A stretch of DNA of 9,458 nucleotides, taken from Deltaproteobacteria bacterium. Its GTDB lineage: Bacteria > Desulfobacterota > Dissulfuribacteria > Dissulfuribacterales > QOAL01. The stretch is from NCBI GenBank assembly GCA_027068235.1, contig JAMOUE010000203.1:1-9458 (forward strand). Reading direction: 5' to 3'. Numbering within the stretch: the first letter of the stretch is position 1; every line of letters begins with the position of its first letter. The notes under the pieces were generated by a model, which did no database searches, had not been told where the DNA came from, and saw only the letters and a list, made by a program, of their open reading frames with translations. Below are positions 7,232 to 9,458 of the stretch, piece after piece. Made by a program: the position numbers and the translations under genes.

Positions 7232-8191
7232 CTAAAAACGCCTTCCGTCAACGCATCCAATCCATTTTCTGTCAAGAGGATAAAGGTTTAACGTGTGCAT
7301 ACCTGCCCTATTCCAACCCTTACCAGAAGCTGACACAAGCGGTTGAGACAACACCTGACGTTCTGAATAGTGACGCTGGCTCAAATCTGTAATCTCCCAT
7401 GCAAATACCTGACGCCCATATTTTTTACTGTTATCTTGAGCCAATCTGTAAATGCCTCCGTTGTATTCCAATATCTTTCCTGCTGAACGTGCCTTACTCC
7501 TGTCAAATCTGATAATTGGATTTAGTGGATGTGGCTTCCAGCCCATAATCAAATCCTTAGAAAAATACAGATTTGTCATCTCGTTTTTCCCTGCACTCAC
7601 AAACATCCACCATAGTCCATCTTTGAAAAAGAGGGTTGGATCCTTGTATTGATATCCGGACAACAAATTCCCAACATGTTTCCATTCAAATGGAAAGTTT
7701 GTAGCCTGGTACAACCTAACAGACCAATCGTCACTAGATTCAGGCACCATATATATATGACTATCTGACTCAAAAATAAATGGAAAGGAAAGATGAAAGG
7801 CTTCCTTTAGAACAACGCCAAGATATTCCCACTCTTTCAGATCCTTGCTCTTGGCTACACCGATACATCCCTTTTCTGTCTTACGCTCCATGATTTCAAA
7901 AAAAATAAAGAAAAAGCCATCCCTAAATATCATAAAGGGATCGGCCACAAATAGGGCATCTAGGTCGGTTACCTCTTTACCTGTCAGGATAGGAGCCGGA
8001 CACATTGAAGCAGGCCTTAACTCAAAGGGGCTACTTCCCTCCATCAAACCTATGGACCAAGGCCCAACACCCCCTGTTATCTTAAGCCATATGCGCCTGA
8101 GCCTTTTTTTGGTTAAAAGCCTGCTTCTGCCTGCCTTATCACCAAGCTTCAGACCTAAGGCAAAAACAAGTAAATCTAAAAGGAACCTCAT
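7232..8191 (-). CDS. GINT1 N-terminal-type domain protein (beta-propeller-like, GH43-like fold)
   Basis: A 319-residue protein that I recognise as the domain found at the N-terminus of plant glucosamine inositolphosphorylceramide transferase 1, also widespread in bacteria, often beside or fused to formyltransferase-like domains. A short hydrophobic stretch (about 3-14) and a basic linker precede the domain. The domain then shows repeated blade-like motifs: WSIGLMEG (45-52), FVADPFMIFRDG (81-92), FFEIMERK, IGVAKSKDLKEWEYLG (110-125), SFPFIFESDSHIYMVPES (135-152), LYQATNFPFEW (160-170), YKDPTLFFKDGLWWMF (182-197), PHPLNP (220-225), GGIYRLAQD (245-253) and GMHTLN (297-302). The Asp-Pro blade starts recall five-bladed GH43 and sucrase folds. 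The plant enzyme's GT64 catalytic domain is absent. Its catalytic role is unknown; sugar or glycolipid handling is likely from the family. AAAGG (complement of 8202-8206) lies 10 nt before the ATG. Confidence 0.75.
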   Translation of the reverse strand: MRFLLDLLVFALGLKLGDKAGRSRLLTKKRLRRIWLKITGGVGPWSIGLMEGSSPFELRPASMCPAPILTGKEVTDLDALFVADPFMIFRDGFFFIFFEIMERKTEKGCIGVAKSKDLKEWEYLGVVLKEAFHLSFPFIFESDSHIYMVPESSDDWSVRLYQATNFPFEWKHVGNLLSGYQYKDPTLFFKDGLWWMFVSAGKNEMTNLYFSKDLIMGWKPHPLNPIIRFDRSKARSAGKILEYNGGIYRLAQDNSKKYGRQVFAWEITDLSQRHYSERQVLSQPLVSASGKGWNRAGMHTLNLYPLDRKWIGCVDGRRF

Positions 8192-8270
8192 TTATTGAAG
8201 GCCTTTCTTTAAACAATATTTTTAAAAACCTAGAAAATTATTGATGCTAAGTTGTATAGAAGGATTACTA
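8192..8270. other. AT-rich intergenic gap between the lipoprotein and GINT1-domain genes
   Basis: This is the longest gap in the minus-strand run (79 nt). It is very AT-rich, with a TTTTTAAAAA palindrome at 8219-8228 and an AAGGCCTT palindrome at 8198-8205 that overlaps the Shine-Dalgarno of the GINT1-domain gene. A promoter for the last two genes could sit here, but I see no convincing -35/-10 pair and no GC-rich terminator stem. Confidence 0.3.
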
Positions 8271-8552
8271 TCAGGTCTGGTTGTCTTTGGAAAGTCTTAG
8301 GCGGGCAAATTTGGCTGCATTGGCACTATCTATCCGTATCCACCTTTTACCCTGCAAACACCACCACTGTTTACCATCGTAGCGGGCAACAAGGGAGCCG
8401 TGATATTGGAGCATCAGCTCTATCTCTTTTTTGGTGTATTTGCTTTCTACACCCTGGGTTATCTTGGCCTCCTGGCATCCAAAGAGAAACAGGAGACAAA
8501 GCACAAAAAATCCCCAGTATAATCTTTTTTTCACATAGCCTAAAAACTTCAT
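8271..8552 (-). CDS. Small lipoprotein of unknown function
   Basis: A 93-residue protein with a lipoprotein signal peptide: basic n-region (KKR at 8-10), hydrophobic core (about 12-24) and lipobox LFGC with the lipidated Cys26. Gln at +2 is not the Asp inner-membrane retention signal, so outer-membrane sorting by Lol is expected. The mature part is about 68 residues and contains a short charged helix (TKKEIELMLQYHG) and a small aromatic cluster, YDGKQWWCLQGKRWIRI, with a second cysteine at 65. I do not recognise the family. It begins 23 nt after the adenine deaminase stop and precedes the GINT1-domain gene by 79 nt, all on the minus strand. I see no strong Shine-Dalgarno before its ATG, so it may depend on translation of the upstream gene. 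The signal peptide makes a real gene likely; the function is unknown. Confidence 0.75.
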   Translation of the reverse strand: MKFLGYVKKRLYWGFFVLCLLFLFGCQEAKITQGVESKYTKKEIELMLQYHGSLVARYDGKQWWCLQGKRWIRIDSANAAKFARLRLSKDNQT

Positions 8553-8575
8553 GGTCGGAACTTTAATCGGTGAAC

Positions 8576-9458
8576 TTATGATGTCAACAGAAATTTTCTC
8601 TTTTTTTCATGATTTTTTGGGAAAAAAAGTGGAGTAATGGAAAAACTTTTCACATCCACAAGCCCCTTATCGGTAAGTTTGAGGGCTGGGATAACGGGAA
8701 GGGCAAGAAAACTTAATATCATAAAAGGATTGGTTATTTTACTTCCAAGATCCCTAGCTGCTTGTTTCACCTTATCAAGGCCCAACCTAACCTTTTCAAG
8801 CTCCATATCTGACATAAGACCAGCAATGGGCAGGGCCAATAGGGCCTCTATCTTAGAATCATTTGCCACAACAAGTCCTCCCCCACAATCAACAAGGGCC
8901 TTCACTGCAAGATACATATCGTTATCATTTGCTCCAGCAACAATGATATTGTGACTGTCGTGGGCAACTGTACTGGCTATGGCCCCCTGTTTCAAGCCGA
9001 GACCTTTTACAAATCCAAGCCCTATGTTCCCTGTACCATGATGACGCTCGATAACTGCAAGTTTGATAATATTCTTTTCAGAATCTGCCACCGCAAAGCC
9101 GTTTAACACCTTTACAGGCTCAACCAGATGTTTTGTGACTATCTGGCCAGGATCTATTCCTATAACTCTAGCCAGCTCTCCTTCAGCCTTAATGGAAAAA
9201 TCCAACCTTTCTAAATCAACATCCATAGACCTTGCCGGAAGCCCTTCTGTGGCTTGAATATCAGGCTCCTGAGTCAAGTTGCCTTCCTTGGCTACCATTT
9301 TTCCAGCAAAAAAGGTGGCTTTTACACGAAAGTCCCTTAAATCCTCTAGAAGCACCAAATCCGCTCGATAACCAGGAACAATGGCCCCCATATCCCTAAG
9401 GCCAAACCTCCTGGCTGGATTTATAGTCACCATAGAAATGGCGGAAATAGGATCTAAC
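8576..9458 (-). CDS. ade: Adenine deaminase (C-terminal half, 5' partial)
   Basis: The last 293 codons of an adenine deaminase; the frame is open to the right edge, so the N-terminal metal-binding amidohydrolase half lies outside. The visible part starts in LDPISAIS, then INPARRFGLRDMGAIVPGYRADLV, the end of the amidohydrolase barrel and its small beta-domain. The adenine deaminase-specific C-terminal domain follows, with ERHHGTGNIGLG, AHDSHNIIVAG and LALPVIPALKLTDKGLVDV, close to text-book family sequence. The enzyme hydrolyses adenine to hypoxanthine and ammonia in purine salvage, in the cytosol, using Mn or Fe. After the conserved end a basic tail (PKNHEKKRKFLLTS) is encoded by A-rich DNA. 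It is the most upstream gene seen on the minus strand and lies 23 nt from the lipoprotein gene, so it may share a transcript with envelope genes to which it has no obvious functional link. Confidence 0.95.
   Translation of the reverse strand, partial: LDPISAISMVTINPARRFGLRDMGAIVPGYRADLVLLEDLRDFRVKATFFAGKMVAKEGNLTQEPDIQATEGLPARSMDVDLERLDFSIKAEGELARVIGIDPGQIVTKHLVEPVKVLNGFAVADSEKNIIKLAVIERHHGTGNIGLGFVKGLGLKQGAIASTVAHDSHNIIVAGANDNDMYLAVKALVDCGGGLVVANDSKIEALLALPIAGLMSDMELEKVRLGLDKVKQAARDLGSKITNPFMILSFLALPVIPALKLTDKGLVDVKSFSITPLFFPKNHEKKRKFLLTS

Noticed and set aside
7845..8198. Plus-strand open frame of 117 codons over the GINT1-domain gene
   Set aside because: It lies entirely antisense to a protein with conserved family motifs and its translation is low-complexity and basic without domain features.
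8219..8228. TTTTTAAAAA palindrome as an operator or promoter element
   Set aside because: Such a palindrome is expected by chance in a short, very AT-rich gap, and there is no convincing -35/-10 pair around it.
8613..8627. TTTTTTGGGAAAAAA inverted repeat as a terminator
   Set aside because: The stem is all A-T, lies within the adenine deaminase coding region and encodes its tail. It is too weak for an intrinsic terminator.
8637..8954. Plus-strand open frame of 105 codons over adenine deaminase
   Set aside because: It is antisense to highly conserved adenine deaminase sequence; no plausible ribosome-binding site or recognisable motif.

Overview
The window looks like a chromosomal segment of a Gram-negative (diderm) bacterium. 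It carries LptB, the cytoplasmic ATPase of the LPS transport machine, a lipoprotein with a lipobox, and a sphingolipid-type biosynthesis core. GC content judged by eye is in the low-to-mid 40s percent. The combination of an acp/serine palmitoyltransferase/epimerase set with a bacterial adenine deaminase and LptB would fit a Desulfobacterota-like anaerobe, but that taxonomic guess is weak and rests on gene content only.

Left half, + strand (1-6485): six tightly packed genes. In order they are an NAD(P)-dependent epimerase/reductase of the ceramide-reductase (CerR) type, missing only its first few residues at the window edge; a stand-alone acyl carrier protein; a serine palmitoyltransferase-like alpha-oxoamine synthase; an MsbA/PglK-like ABC exporter with fused membrane and ATPase domains; a GT4 glycosyltransferase; and a TagB/TagF-like GT-B protein that may transfer a phospho-polyol. 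Gaps run from 96 and 35 nt down to 4 nt, 1 nt and a 4-nt ATGA overlap, so most of this reads as one operon. The first three genes match the core of bacterial de novo sphingolipid synthesis known from Caulobacter. The last three look like a flip-and-decorate module that could build and export a head group.

Right half, - strand (9458-6492): a convergent run transcribed leftward. It holds adenine deaminase (its N-terminal half lies beyond the right edge), a 93-residue lipoprotein of unknown function, a protein made of the beta-propeller-like domain found at the N-terminus of plant glucosamine inositolphosphorylceramide transferase 1 (GINT1), and lptB. The two runs meet tail to tail with only 6 nt between stop codons and no visible terminator.

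The point of interest is the conjunction. A sphingolipid core, an exporter and two head-group transferases sit directly against a protein whose domain is named after a plant sphingolipid glycosyltransferase, and next to an lptB separated from its usual lptC/lptA partners. This suggests a locus for making and exporting a complex glyco- or phospho-sphingolipid. The ceramide synthase (bCerS) and the acyl-ACP/CoA ligase of the known pathway are not in the window. No RNA genes, CRISPR arrays, insertion sequences or attachment sites were seen.
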